DNA of 64,000 nucleotides from JBMNGG01 sp050949705. Lineage in GTDB: Bacteria; Bacillota; Thermosediminibacteria; Thermosediminibacterales; Tepidanaerobacteraceae. Shown here in pieces: positions 34,325-43,761 of this stretch (the stretch's first letter is position 1; the number at the start of each line of letters is the position of its first letter). Location: NCBI GenBank assembly GCA_050949705.1, contig JBMNGG010000017.1:1-64000 (forward strand). The letters are read 5' to 3'. The position numbers were made by a program, and so were the translations under genes. Under the pieces are notes generated by a model that saw only the letters and a list, made by a program, of their open reading frames with translations, was not told the origin of the DNA and did no database searches.

Positions 34325-35642
34325 CTATGGGCCTGTTCCGATGCTATCGATTCTCCAGCCGCTTTTTTCAGTTTCTTTCTTTAATATGACAAATCTTGGC
34401 CAGACTCCATCCTCTGAGGTTATAGGTTTTTTAAAATCAAATTTAACTTCAACCTGATACTCTAACATACCTGGCTCATCGCTAAACACTTTTAACTCTT
34501 TTATCTCTAGCAACTTTGCACTTTTTATGTTGTAGTCAATTTTATCCGAGTTCTTATTGAAAAGGTAGTTGTTATTCATATTAATTGATAGCTCCTGGGA
34601 TAGATTTTTCCTTGTCATACAAGCCCATACCATTTTTATATCATGTTTGTCTAGGGCCCTGAAATACTCTCTAATAATATCCTCTGGCCCCATTTTGGAT
34701 AATTTGATTTCCAATTCATCCTGGTAATCGATATAATCTGCAATCCACTCATCCCATTCTTTACCGGTAATCTCCTTTAAGTTTTTTCTATCAAGAGAAC
34801 ATGCAAAGGAATCATGTCTGCCTGCATCTATATATGCCCCAACAATTTCATCATTATATTTTAGAACAATACCTCTTGCGTCCTCTTCTTGGTTCCAAAA
34901 ATTCAGGAAGGGGTTCCCGCAGCCTGTAAATCTCTACTACAACATCCTTTCCCAGATAATTCGTAAAATCAAGCCCTATTTCCTTTGATAGTTCATTATT
35001 ATAAGCCCAATATATCTTAACTGGATATTCTCCTGCCTTGTGTTTAAGATTGTCAGGCAATTTTTCGTTTAAAGAGTTTATTTTATAGTCACAGTCCAGT
35101 TATGCTTGTCAAATAGCTCCATTACCTGATATTCAATATTCGTGTCAGGATTTGCGTACTCATTTAAATCTACAATGTATCTAAAGAAACTGTAATCAGG
35201 CTCAAGCTTCCTCCCAGCTTCATCTATGTACCCTATCTCATAAAGGGTATCATATGCAAAAGTAATCTCCTTTTTGCTCCCATCTGTTCCACTGACGACT
35301 AATTTATTGTTTTTTGCGGGCCATTCCACTCATCTTGCCCATTTTGGATTCATCTGTTAATGGTTTACTTTCCTCAACCATGGTCATGATATCATCTATC
35401 ATTTTATTGTCTGTAATAGATATGGGTTTTAGCTCATTCCAGTAAGGACTATTTTCATCAAGGATTATCTCAATCTTTGTAATGTCTGTTCTGCCCCTTG
35501 TTTGATGTGACCTATTGCCAACTTCATCTTTTCCGACTTGTGGCCTAAATATGGTCTGATTAAGCCCTACAACCACAGCTAATACTATAACAGCCGCTAT
35601 GATAGACCATTTACACCAGTTTTTCCTAAACACTGTAATCAC
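34325..35642 (-). pseudogene. DUF4829-type exported protein, broken by three frameshifts
   Basis: Four consecutive frames read as one protein. The first (35642-35304) has a membrane anchor (CKWSIIAAVIVLAVVVG) and an acidic region. The second (35329-35078) follows after a shift near 35317. A missing A near 35083 leads to the third (KLPDNLKHKAGEYPVKIYWAYNN). A shift near 34913 leads to the last, which contains IVGAYIDAGRHDSFACSLDRK and then a DUF4829 domain (PEDIIREYFRALDKHDIKMVWACMTRKNL). A full product would be about 430 residues. With three lesions it is almost certainly inactive or the sequence here is poor. Confidence 0.8.
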
Positions 35643-35938
35643 CCTGATCCCCCCATTTTATACTATCCGCTCTAATATATTCATGCCTGAATAATATCAC
35701 GGCTGACTTCCCTTTTCAATGTCATATATTCAGACCCATAAAAAACAAATAAACACCCCGTAAACATATAAAAATTTAAATTATTGCATTTTCCTTTAAA
35801 AAACCTAAAACTTTTCAAACTGCTTGCAACTTAAATATTTTAAATTAAATATAGTTTTTAGCAGGAAAATTAGCCCCGAATATAAAATATTGTTAAAATG
35901 TTAAATATAATGTTGAAAAGATTATTCAGGAGGATAAT
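35643..35938. other. AT-rich intergenic region upstream of tex
   Basis: No coding frame. It is very AT-rich from 35760 on and should contain the tex promoter; TATAAT-like hexamers occur near 35905, but I see no convincing -35 partner. Confidence 0.4.
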
Positions 35939-38056
35939 ATGGAGAAAATCATAAGAAAATTGGCTCTCGAATTAAATATCGGTGAAAAACAGGTAGCCGC
36001 AACCATAGCTTTACTTGACCAAGGAAATACTGTCCCCTTCATAGCCCGTTATCGGAAAGAAGTAACCGGTGGGCTTTCAGATGAACAGCTCCGTGCTCTT
36101 TCCGAAAGGTTGACCTATCTTAGAAATCTAGAGGACAGAAAGGCAGAAGTGATAAAACTCCTGGAAGAAATGGAGAAGCTCACACCGGAGATTAGACAAA
36201 GCTTGGATAAAGCGATAACCCTTCAAGAAGTTGAAGATATTTACAGGCCTTTTAGGCCAAAGCGTAGGACTAGAGCTACTGTAGCAAAGGAAAAGGGACT
36301 TGAACCCTTGGCTGAAAAAATCTTGGCACAAGATGGTTCTATAGGTGATGAAGATGCAGCAGTATTCGTAAACCCGGAAAGAGGTGTTGAAACAACTGAT
36401 GATGCTTTAGCGGGTGCCCTTGACATCATTGCCGAGATTATATCTGATGATGCTGAAATACGAAAGGTCATCCGGGATATGGCTTATAAGAGAGGCGTTA
36501 TTCAAAGTACCGGTCTTACCGAAGAAACATCAACTTACTCTATGTACTATGATTTTAAAGAGCCGGTAGTAAAGATTGTCTCGCATCGGATTCTTGCCAT
36601 AAATCGAGGTGAGCGGGAAAAATATTTGCAGGTGAAAATCGAAGTCCCTGTGGAAGATATTTTAGATGTTATTAAAGACAAGTACATAAAAGATTTGTCC
36701 CCCAACACCGAATTGATGGAAAAGGCAGTGGATGATGCCTATAAACGCCTTATTTGGCCATCCATCGAAAGGGAAATCCGAAATATATTAACTGAGGAGG
36801 CTGAGGAGCAAGCCCTTTTTACATTTTCAAAAAATCTGAAGCACCTGCTCTTGCAGGCTCCGGTGAAAGATAAGGTGATCATGGGCTTTGATCCGGCTTA
36901 TCGTACCGGCTGCAAGGTGGCGGTTATAGACAGTTCAGGCAAGCTGCTAGACTATATTGTCTGTTATCCCACACCGCCCCAGAATAACTTTGAAGAATCT
37001 AAAAAGATTATCCTGTCACTTATAGAAAAGTATAATGTGGATGTGATATCACTGGGCAACGGCACAGCATCCCGAGAAAGTGAAAAATTCCTAGCAGAAA
37101 TCCTAAAAGACATTGAAAGGCCAGTATCATATGTAGTGGTGAGTGAAGCAGGAGCTTCGGTATACTCAGCATCTAAACTTGGCACTCAAGAATTTCCTGA
37201 CCTTGACGTATCCTTTCGAGGTGCCGTTTCTATTGCCCGGCGTCTTGAGGACCCCTTGGCTGAGCTGGTGAAGATAGACCCGAAAGCATTAGGTGTAGGA
37301 CAGTATCAGCATGATGTAAATCAAAAGAAGCTTTCAGAAAAACTTACAGGAGTGGTTGAAGACTGTGTCAACAGTGTTGGTGTAGATGTAAATACCGCCT
37401 CACCTTCCCTTCTCAGTTATGTCAGCGGCATCAGCAGCTCTGTAGCTAACAACATCGTAAAATACCGCCAGGAGAACGGTCAGTTTAAATCAAGAGAAGA
37501 ATTCTTAAAGGTTCCCAAGTTAGGTCCTAAGACCTTTGAACAATGTGCGGGGTTTCTCCGGGTTCCGGAAAGTGATAATATCCTTGACAACACAGCAGTT
37601 CACCCGGAAAGCTATAATATAGCCAAGGAGGTAATGAAACTTCATACTTTAGACGAGCTTAAAACCAAAAGCTTCAGTGAAAATGAAATCAAAGAAATGG
37701 CCTCATCTTTAGACATAGGCATCCCCACCTTAAAGGACATTTTGACAGAACTTAAAAAACCGGGGCGCGACCCCAGAGAAGAGCTGCCGGCACCTATTTT
37801 CCGCACTGATGTGCTGGAAATTTCCGATTTAAAACCGGGCATGGTTTTAATGGGTACAGTCCGCAATTTAACCGACTTTGGTGCATTTATCGACATAGGA
37901 GTCCACCAGGACGGTCTTTGTCACATTTCGGAGCTTTCTGAGAGCTTTGTGCGTTCACCTTTTGATGTGGTAAGCGTAGGTGACACCGTAAAAGTAAAGG
38001 TGCTTTCAGTGGATGCCGAAAGAAATAGAATAAGTCTTACAATGAAAGGAGTATAA
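35939..38056 (+). CDS. tex: Tex family S1-domain RNA-binding protein
   Basis: 705 residues, the normal Tex length. The N-terminal helical region has VPFIARYRKEVTGGLSDEQLR; the YqgF-like nuclease-fold domain has MGFDPAYRTGCKVAVID near 320; helix-hairpin-helix motifs lie near 490-560 (VNTASPSLLSYVSGI, VPKLGPKTFEQCAGF); and the C-terminal S1 domain is GTVRNLTDFGAFIDIGVHQDGLCHIS. Tex is a cytoplasmic accessory factor tied to transcription and RNA handling. CAGGAGG lies just before the ATG. It is intact, unlike several neighbours. Confidence 0.95.
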   Translation: MEKIIRKLALELNIGEKQVAATIALLDQGNTVPFIARYRKEVTGGLSDEQLRALSERLTYLRNLEDRKAEVIKLLEEMEKLTPEIRQSLDKAITLQEVEDIYRPFRPKRRTRATVAKEKGLEPLAEKILAQDGSIGDEDAAVFVNPERGVETTDDALAGALDIIAEIISDDAEIRKVIRDMAYKRGVIQSTGLTEETSTYSMYYDFKEPVVKIVSHRILAINRGEREKYLQVKIEVPVEDILDVIKDKYIKDLSPNTELMEKAVDDAYKRLIWPSIEREIRNILTEEAEEQALFTFSKNLKHLLLQAPVKDKVIMGFDPAYRTGCKVAVIDSSGKLLDYIVCYPTPPQNNFEESKKIILSLIEKYNVDVISLGNGTASRESEKFLAEILKDIERPVSYVVVSEAGASVYSASKLGTQEFPDLDVSFRGAVSIARRLEDPLAELVKIDPKALGVGQYQHDVNQKKLSEKLTGVVEDCVNSVGVDVNTASPSLLSYVSGISSSVANNIVKYRQENGQFKSREEFLKVPKLGPKTFEQCAGFLRVPESDNILDNTAVHPESYNIAKEVMKLHTLDELKTKSFSENEIKEMASSLDIGIPTLKDILTELKKPGRDPREELPAPIFRTDVLEISDLKPGMVLMGTVRNLTDFGAFIDIGVHQDGLCHISELSESFVRSPFDVVSVGDTVKVKVLSVDAERNRISLTMKGV

Positions 38057-38058
38057 AC

Positions 38059-38088
38059 ATAGTCTCCTCTTTTAGAAGGGGAGACTAT
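38059..38088 (+). terminator. Rho-independent terminator of tex
   Basis: ATAGTCTCC and GGAGACTAT arms with a short loop lie directly after the stop codon; TTAATTT follows. Confidence 0.7.
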
Positions 38089-38195
38089 TAATTTATGCAA
38101 CATTTGTTTTACTTCTTAATAAGTGCGACATGTATCATACTAACATATAAAATTATTTGATAATATAGAGAAAAATGGGAAAAGGTGGGGTTTAA

Positions 38196-38603
38196 ATGAG
38201 CATCTATTTACTTCAAAAACAACATGTACAGATTAATGAAATCACACAGGAACTTATAAGTATTCCTAAAGAAAGTATTGAGGAAAAAGCATTTGATATT
38301 TCACTTAAAATAGGGCAGCTAGCAGGTGTGCTTACATTTCATTTACAATCTGAAGATAAATTTTTATATCCTAATTTAATGAAAGATGAAAGCAGCCATA
38401 TTCGAAGTACAGCTTCTGCCTTCACAAAGGAAATGGGAGATTTAGGGGGAAAGTTTGCGATTTTTAAGTCAAAATACATGCAGCCAAAAAGCGTAAAGTC
38501 AAATCCTGAAAAATTCAAGCAAGACTTAGATGATATAGCTACCATGCTAAAAAATCGGATTGAAAGAGAAGAGAAGGAGCTTTATCCGCTAATAGAAAAA
38601 TAA
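38196..38603 (+). CDS. Hemerythrin-like HHE domain protein
   Basis: 135 residues, all helical. Candidate iron ligands are H in QKQHVQINEI, H in LTFHLQSEDKFLYPNL with the adjacent acidic residues, and the C-terminal EREEKELYPLIEK. Unlike the bacteriohemerythrin at 32824 it has few His residues, so metal binding may be reduced or altered. It resembles the HHE domain of DUF438/regulatory proteins. AAAGGTGGGG precedes the ATG. Confidence 0.75.
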   Translation: MSIYLLQKQHVQINEITQELISIPKESIEEKAFDISLKIGQLAGVLTFHLQSEDKFLYPNLMKDESSHIRSTASAFTKEMGDLGGKFAIFKSKYMQPKSVKSNPEKFKQDLDDIATMLKNRIEREEKELYPLIEK

Positions 38604-38687
38604 AGTGAAATATGGCATTTCCCACTCCGACAACTGCAGGTAAGCCTTATTTCCGGGTGATATCTACTCCGAAACTTCTTTTTTCCT

Positions 38688-39035
38688 CTACATAAGGATT
38701 TTATCAGGCCTTGTATCTTCATCAATCATATAAAAATTACATAATAATTGTGCGCACAATAATTGGTCTGAAAAATTAATATTAGATATGTCTGTTATTT
38801 TTTGCAAACGGTACTTTAATGAATTTCTATGAATGTTAAGCTTATCTGCTGTAAGCGATAAATCTTTAAATGACAAGATATATTCCCTTAAGGTAGTTAC
38901 ATAATCGGTATTGTGTTTGACATCATACTGTTTCAAGTTCTCCAATGTAGGGTGAATGTATATTTTACTGTTTGGGGTATTCTTAATTTTATCAATCATA
39001 CAATCTATTGGTGATGTCTTCTTAAACAACGCCAT
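38688..39035 (-). pseudogene. PucR/CdaR-type regulator, C-terminal fragment
   Basis: The fragment HPTLENLKQYDVKHNTDY, TLREYILSFKDLSLTADKLNIHRNSLKYRLQKITDI is the C-terminal helix-turn-helix domain of PucR/CdaR regulators, normally at the end of proteins of 400-550 residues. Everything before about residue 20 is missing. The frame starts at a junction near 39010-39035, beyond which the sequence belongs to an oxidoreductase fragment on the other strand. Confidence 0.75.
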
Positions 39036-39324
39036 GAAGTTAAGGCAAATGATTTCAGATTCAAAACTTCAAACAATATGTGGTGTACAAGTAACTGAGA
39101 TTGGAGACGATTATGTAAAGTATATGGTAGATGATAAAGAAGAAAAAATAGCATGTGATACAGTTGTACTAGCATGTGGATACTCTTCAAACAATGAAAT
39201 AATTGAACAATTAGAGCTTAAAGGTTTAGAGTATAGAGCTATTGGAGATTGTGTAAAACCAAGGAAATTCTATGATGCTATTCATGAAGGTTTCCATATA
39301 GCAAGAATACTTTTTGAAGAATAA
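39032..39324 (+). pseudogene. NADH:flavin oxidoreductase/2-enoate reductase, C-terminal fragment
   Basis: The last 97 residues of an FAD/NAD-binding domain are present: EKIACDTVVLACGYSSNNEI, LEYRAIGDCVKPRKFYDAIHEGFHIARILFEE. This end is typical of the 2,4-dienoyl-CoA/2-enoate reductase (BaiCD, FldZ) group of about 650 residues. The N-terminal TIM barrel and most of the rest are missing. It meets the PucR fragment head to head. Confidence 0.75.
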
Positions 39325-39348
39325 AATTAGTTTTAATAAGTTATTAAA

Positions 39349-39383
39349 AAGGCTCCCACTTGAATTGCTTTAGTGGTAGCCTT
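39349..39383 (+). terminator. Hairpin terminator after the oxidoreductase fragment
   Basis: AAGGCT plus CCCACT pairs with AGTGG plus AGCCTT; TATTCC follows. It is a relic terminator of the reductase gene. Confidence 0.6.
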
Positions 39384-39630
39384 ATTCCTTATTTAAAGAG
39401 TAGATTGGAAAACATTTTTAATGTCAAGTCTTCTTTGAGTACAATCACTAATGACCTAACTTTTCTAGTTGATATTCTGTAGACTTTTAGCTTCCCTTAG
39501 AAACATGTTAACTTATTTTAAATATTTTATATAATAACCGCTTCAAAACCAGAGCGGCTATAAGTTTAAGCTGGGGCTGATCAGTTTTTTATTAAAGTCT
39601 TTTGTTCATTGAAGTTTTAGTCATATAAAA
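39384..39630. other. Intergenic region without a recognised gene
   Basis: Nothing coding is seen. A weak CCGCT/AGCGG hairpin lies near 39539-39560. Confidence 0.4.
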
Positions 39631-39666
39631 GATGCGGGTCTTGGGATAAATTCCAAGACCCGCATC
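39631..39666 (-). terminator. Rho-independent terminator of the PTS operon
   Basis: GATGCGGGTCTTGG and its exact complement form a 14-bp stem with an eight-base loop; TTTTATA follows on the minus strand. Confidence 0.85.
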
Positions 39667-39725
39667 TATATTAAATCGGTTCGTGGTTTTATTGATTGTT
39701 TAGTTGTGACTGTTAACTGTACCGG

Positions 39726-40568
39726 TTATGCCTGTTTGTCCGCTCCTAAAGTTTTTATATAATCTTTTAATTCTTGCACTACTGCGTTATGCATGTTATC
39801 AATAACTGAAACTATGTTGGGCTTTTGTTGCTGTATGTCTTTTTTTAGTGAACCGATCATTACCTTTACTAGGTCGGTATATATATTTACTTTGCAAATA
39901 CCGCGACTGACACATTCACGAAGAGTATCATGGCCGGTACCTGAAGCTCCGTGAAGCACTAAAGGAACATCCACCTTTGCACTTATTTCAGATAATAAAT
40001 CCAGACGGATGTTGGGCTTCCCCTTGTATTCACCGTGAACTGTCCCGATTGAAACTGCCAGTGCATCCACCCCTGTCTCTTTTACAAAGATACGTGCCTT
40101 TTCAGGATCAGTTAGACGGGAATCATCATCAGTATCCTTTGCGGTACCTACATATCCCAGTTCTGCTTCTACACTCACCCCGGCTGGATGGGCCATTTCC
40201 ACAACTTTTCTGGTAATGGCAACATTTTGTTCAAAGGGTAATGATGATCCGTCAAACATAACCGAAGTAAACCCAGCGGCAATAGCTTCTGCACATGCTT
40301 CAAAAGAGCTGCCGTGGTCAAGGTGTAGGGCTACCGGAATTGGATATTCCTTTGCTAAAACTTCTATGAGTCTCACCAGATGTCGTAAATCCACACCCTC
40401 TGAAGTATTTAGATACTCCTCCCCATATCCGAGAATAAGGGGTGAACCGGATTGGCTGGCTGCTTCCAGATACATGGCAGCCATTTCAATATTTACGAAA
40501 TCCGGTTGTGGAACAGCATATTTACCTATACGAGCTTTCTTGAGCATTTCCGTCATTGGTTGTAACAT
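39726..40568 (-). CDS. Class II ketose-bisphosphate aldolase
   Basis: 280 residues. ALHLDHGSSFEACAEAIAAGFTSVMFDGSSLPFEQN holds a zinc ligand His and the catalytic Asp region; EAELGYVGTAKDTDD, VSIGTVHGEYKGKPN and PLVLHGASGTGHDTLRE hold the other His ligands and phosphate site. Such enzymes cleave fructose- or tagatose-1,6-bisphosphate to dihydroxyacetone phosphate and an aldehyde. As the last gene of the PTS operon it probably performs the final cleavage of the imported sugar; tagatose-type (GatY/KbaY) fits the neighbouring dehydrogenase but is not provable by eye. Confidence 0.88.
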   Translation of the reverse strand: MLQPMTEMLKKARIGKYAVPQPDFVNIEMAAMYLEAASQSGSPLILGYGEEYLNTSEGVDLRHLVRLIEVLAKEYPIPVALHLDHGSSFEACAEAIAAGFTSVMFDGSSLPFEQNVAITRKVVEMAHPAGVSVEAELGYVGTAKDTDDDSRLTDPEKARIFVKETGVDALAVSIGTVHGEYKGKPNIRLDLLSEISAKVDVPLVLHGASGTGHDTLRECVSRGICKVNIYTDLVKVMIGSLKKDIQQQKPNIVSVIDNMHNAVVQELKDYIKTLGADKQA

Positions 40569-40580
40569 TTGTCATGCCCC

Positions 40581-41627
40581 CTATAATTCTTCTGCGGTGC
40601 CTTCCGGAGCCGATAAATCTACTATAGCTTTTATTCCTACCTGTTTTGTACCCTGCTCTAGTGCATAGGCAACTTTATCTAGGCTGTACCTGTGAGTTAC
40701 AAAAAGGTCCGCATCTACTTTACCTGATTCCAGGAGTGTCAATGCCATGTGAAATTCTTCAGGCAAGGACCCAACAGTACCCAGGAGTTTTACCTCATCA
40801 TAGTGAATCCTATTGGGATCCAATGACAGGCTTTGATTTTTGGGAAAACCTCCGAAGAGCAGGACCTCACCACCCAGGCAAACCATATCAAGGGCCTGCT
40901 TGGCTGCCTCTATTGACGGCACTGCCACGATAATGTGATTAGGCCCGTCACCGGTAATCTCTTTTACCTTTGAAACCACATCACAGGTATTTGCATCTAT
41001 CACATGATCTGCAAGCTGTTTAGCCCTTTGAAGCCTATGTGGAGTCATCCCCGATAATATTACCTTCCCAGCACCGTAAGCTTTTGCTGCTTGGGTATGC
41101 AGCAGGCCCATGGGACCGTCACCTATTATAAGCACACTGCTTTTCGGTGATATAGAAAGCTGTCTTACAGCATGTATACAACAGGCTAGAGGTTCAGCCA
41201 GAACCGCTTGTTTAAAGCTTACATCATCGCGGATTTTAAAGGTGGCACGTTCTGCCAAATCTCTGGGGATTCGCATCCTTTCGGCAAATCCTCCGGGATC
41301 TATACGCCGATCAAAAAGCTCTGGACACAAGGTTCCTTTTCCATCAAGGCAGAGGGGACAAACACCACAAGGAATATAATGGGCTACTGCCACCCTGTCA
41401 CCTTCCTGCCATTTGGGGGAACGGGTTTCAACTACCGTTCCCACCACTTCATGACCAAGTACTGCAGGGGGAATTGTGTAAGGAGTACCTCTCACATAGG
41501 TTTTTATGTCAGAACCACAGACCCCGCACAATTCCACCTTTATCTTAATATCTCCGTCTTCTAAAATAGGTTCTCGAAATTCATCAAGCTCAACTTTCCC
41601 TGGCTCGAAAAATACTGCAGCACGCAT
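40581..41627 (-). CDS. Zinc-dependent medium-chain alcohol/polyol dehydrogenase
   Basis: 348 residues. The catalytic zinc site is CGVCGSDIKTY with GHEVVGTV; the structural zinc loop is CGVCPLCLDGKGTLC (four Cys); and IIGDGPMGLLHTQAAKAYGAG is the NAD-binding loop. It resembles sorbitol, galactitol-1-phosphate and threonine dehydrogenases. In this operon a phosphorylated polyol from the PTS is the likely substrate, oxidised to a ketose phosphate. The ATG at 41627 has GGAGG 9 bases before it. Confidence 0.88.
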   Translation of the reverse strand: MRAAVFFEPGKVELDEFREPILEDGDIKIKVELCGVCGSDIKTYVRGTPYTIPPAVLGHEVVGTVVETRSPKWQEGDRVAVAHYIPCGVCPLCLDGKGTLCPELFDRRIDPGGFAERMRIPRDLAERATFKIRDDVSFKQAVLAEPLACCIHAVRQLSISPKSSVLIIGDGPMGLLHTQAAKAYGAGKVILSGMTPHRLQRAKQLADHVIDANTCDVVSKVKEITGDGPNHIIVAVPSIEAAKQALDMVCLGGEVLLFGGFPKNQSLSLDPNRIHYDEVKLLGTVGSLPEEFHMALTLLESGKVDADLFVTHRYSLDKVAYALEQGTKQVGIKAIVDLSAPEGTAEEL

Positions 41628-41647
41628 CAATAATTACCTCCTTTGAT

Positions 41648-42478
41648 TTACGGAACAGCTAAAAAATTTAAGAATGAAGCACCGATTCCAAGAATAAACA
41701 CAAAGCCTATTACTGCTATGGGTGACCATTTGCGCTTACTCACCAAATAATATATCAAGATAAACAGCATGAGAGGAATCAGATTGGGTGCTATGGGGTC
41801 TAAAACATCACTTTGCAGATTTATTCCCACTTCACCGGAAGTTATAACAAGCTCTGTTCTTGCATTAACCAAGGTTGCTACCAAACCTCCGATGACTGTT
41901 GCCGCTAATATTGTAGCTCCTCGAGTTATCTTTTGTATGCCCACCTGCCCTGCTCTTTCCAGCACCGCCAATCCTTCTTTATATCCAAACTTCACACCAA
42001 AGTGAATAACGGCAATCCATACACCCACGCGAATAATTTGATGCAAAATAGGCGCAAAAGCATATCCTTTTGAAGCCATAGCAGCGGCAAGGCCTCCTAC
42101 CAGTGGAACAAATGTCCCCCAAAACAATGCATCACCGATGCCTGCTCCCGGTCCCATAAGACCTGCTTTAACGCTGTTTATTGCTTCGTCACTTATAGGC
42201 TCTCCGTTGGCTTTTTGTTCTTCCATGGAAGCAGCAGCACCTACTATAAATGATGCAGACAGCACATTACTGTTAAAAAACTGCAGGTGTCGCTTAAGAC
42301 CTTGTATTATGTCTTCTGTGTTCTTATACAAATCTTTTAAAATGGGGATCATTGCGTAAGCAAAAGAAAATGACTGCATACGTTCAAAGTTTACTGCGTT
42401 CTCAAATAACAGCACTCTCCAGGCAGTTTTGGTTAAAGCCTTCTCACTAATCTTTTTTCTATCTTGATTTTCAGCCAT
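41648..42478 (-). CDS. PTS mannose/sorbose family IID component
   Basis: 276 residues. The N-terminal NFERMQSFSFAYAMIPILKDLY and EFFNSN-like QFFNSNVLSASFIVGAAASMEEQ are conserved IID segments, followed by AGLMGPGAGIGDALFWGTFVPLVGG and several C-terminal helices. With IIC it forms the membrane channel. The ATG abuts the IIC stop codon, so translation is coupled. Confidence 0.92.
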   Translation of the reverse strand: MAENQDRKKISEKALTKTAWRVLLFENAVNFERMQSFSFAYAMIPILKDLYKNTEDIIQGLKRHLQFFNSNVLSASFIVGAAASMEEQKANGEPISDEAINSVKAGLMGPGAGIGDALFWGTFVPLVGGLAAAMASKGYAFAPILHQIIRVGVWIAVIHFGVKFGYKEGLAVLERAGQVGIQKITRGATILAATVIGGLVATLVNARTELVITSGEVGINLQSDVLDPIAPNLIPLMLFILIYYLVSKRKWSPIAVIGFVFILGIGASFLNFLAVP

Positions 42479-43222
42479 TTATCTGACCTCCTTGGTAGGT
42501 TCTAGGGATACATACAAGTAAGCAATAACCAATGCTAAAACCGCAAGGGCAAGTATGTCAAGATGCAAATAGCTCACCAAAACAAAACCTGCGGCAAACA
42601 ATGCCCAAATTTCGCCGGAAGCACCTATAACATTAAGGAGCATGGCGAATCCAACAGCCGGCAGTATACCGCCAACGATGGAAAATCCATCTACCAACCA
42701 TACGGGAAGAGCATTAAACAATCCTTCCACTGCGGATGCTCCAAAATACAAGGCTAAAAAGGTCGGGATAAATCCTTTGATAAACCATAGCAGTGCACCG
42801 CCGCCTAGATATGCAGTTTCAATCTTGTTGATTTTCCCTTCTTCAGCATAGCGATCAGCTAAATGTAGAAATACTAAATTGCCCTGATAAACTATACTCA
42901 TCATCAAAAACTGACCGAACAATGCTACCGGTAAAGCCAAAGCCACTGCAGCCTCAACACCGTAACCCGATGCTATACCTAAGGCTACTCCCACAACACC
43001 TGCTAAGTTGTAATCAGGGGCTAAAGCCGCTCCAACAGTAAAAATACCCAAAAACATGGCTTCTATAGTGGCACCTAAGATAACACCGGTCTGCACATCA
43101 CCTAGAATCAGTCCTACAACCAACCCGGAAACCACCGGTCTAGCAAAACCTAAATAATCCATAAAATAATTACCGGATATCCCTGCCCAAGCAGAAACCA
43201 ATATCATTTGAAGAATATTCAA
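42479..43222 (-). CDS. PTS mannose/sorbose family IIC component
   Basis: 247 residues, nearly all hydrophobic, with about seven membrane helices. SGLVVGLILGDVQTGVILGATIEAMFLGIFTVGAALAPDY is the family signature. It recognises and translocates the sugar together with IID. Its start directly follows the IIB stop. Confidence 0.92.
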   Translation of the reverse strand: MNILQMILVSAWAGISGNYFMDYLGFARPVVSGLVVGLILGDVQTGVILGATIEAMFLGIFTVGAALAPDYNLAGVVGVALGIASGYGVEAAVALALPVALFGQFLMMSIVYQGNLVFLHLADRYAEEGKINKIETAYLGGGALLWFIKGFIPTFLALYFGASAVEGLFNALPVWLVDGFSIVGGILPAVGFAMLLNVIGASGEIWALFAAGFVLVSYLHLDILALAVLALVIAYLYVSLEPTKEVR

Positions 43223-43723
43223 CTATTGTCCTCCTCTCGGAAATGTTTTGTTTAAAGTGGTTATTAACTGGCTGCGGCGCTCCGTGGGCACAAGCTGAAT
43301 GGTAAGCTCAACACCTCTTTCATGCAATTTCCAAAACTCCTCAGCTTCCTCGGGGGTGACAGAAACTGTTCTTGTAACTTGTTTACGTCCGCTTTTAAAT
43401 TGCATGCCGCCAATAATTACTTCCTTTATGTCAATTCCCATTTCAATTAAAGACGCTAAAGCCTCTGGACCTTTTACTAGTACAAGTGTGCTAGTTTGAG
43501 CTTTAACTGCATTTACAATTTCTGAATAACCATCTTTAACAGATAAAACATCTACAACTATATTTGGTGGAGCAACCGCCTTTATGATCTGACGCTGTAT
43601 GGGATCAACAGCTACCCGATCATCCACAATAATTATTTTTTCCAACTTATAATACCTTGTCCATGCTGTTATTACTTGCCCATGGATTAACCTATCGTCA
43701 ATTCTGTAATTAACATTACCCAT
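43223..43723 (-). CDS. PTS mannose/sorbose family IIB component
   Basis: 166 residues. RIDDRLIHGQVITAW contains the phosphorylated His14, which passes phosphate from IIA to the incoming sugar. GGMQFKSGRKQVTRTVSV and TEEAEEFWKL-like segments complete the family pattern. It is cytoplasmic and is encoded as a separate chain, not fused to IIA. Confidence 0.92.
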   Translation of the reverse strand: MGNVNYRIDDRLIHGQVITAWTRYYKLEKIIIVDDRVAVDPIQRQIIKAVAPPNIVVDVLSVKDGYSEIVNAVKAQTSTLVLVKGPEALASLIEMGIDIKEVIIGGMQFKSGRKQVTRTVSVTPEEAEEFWKLHERGVELTIQLVPTERRSQLITTLNKTFPRGGQ

Positions 43724-43761
43724 TTTTTCACCGTCCCAAGAATAATTAGATCAATCTGTCA

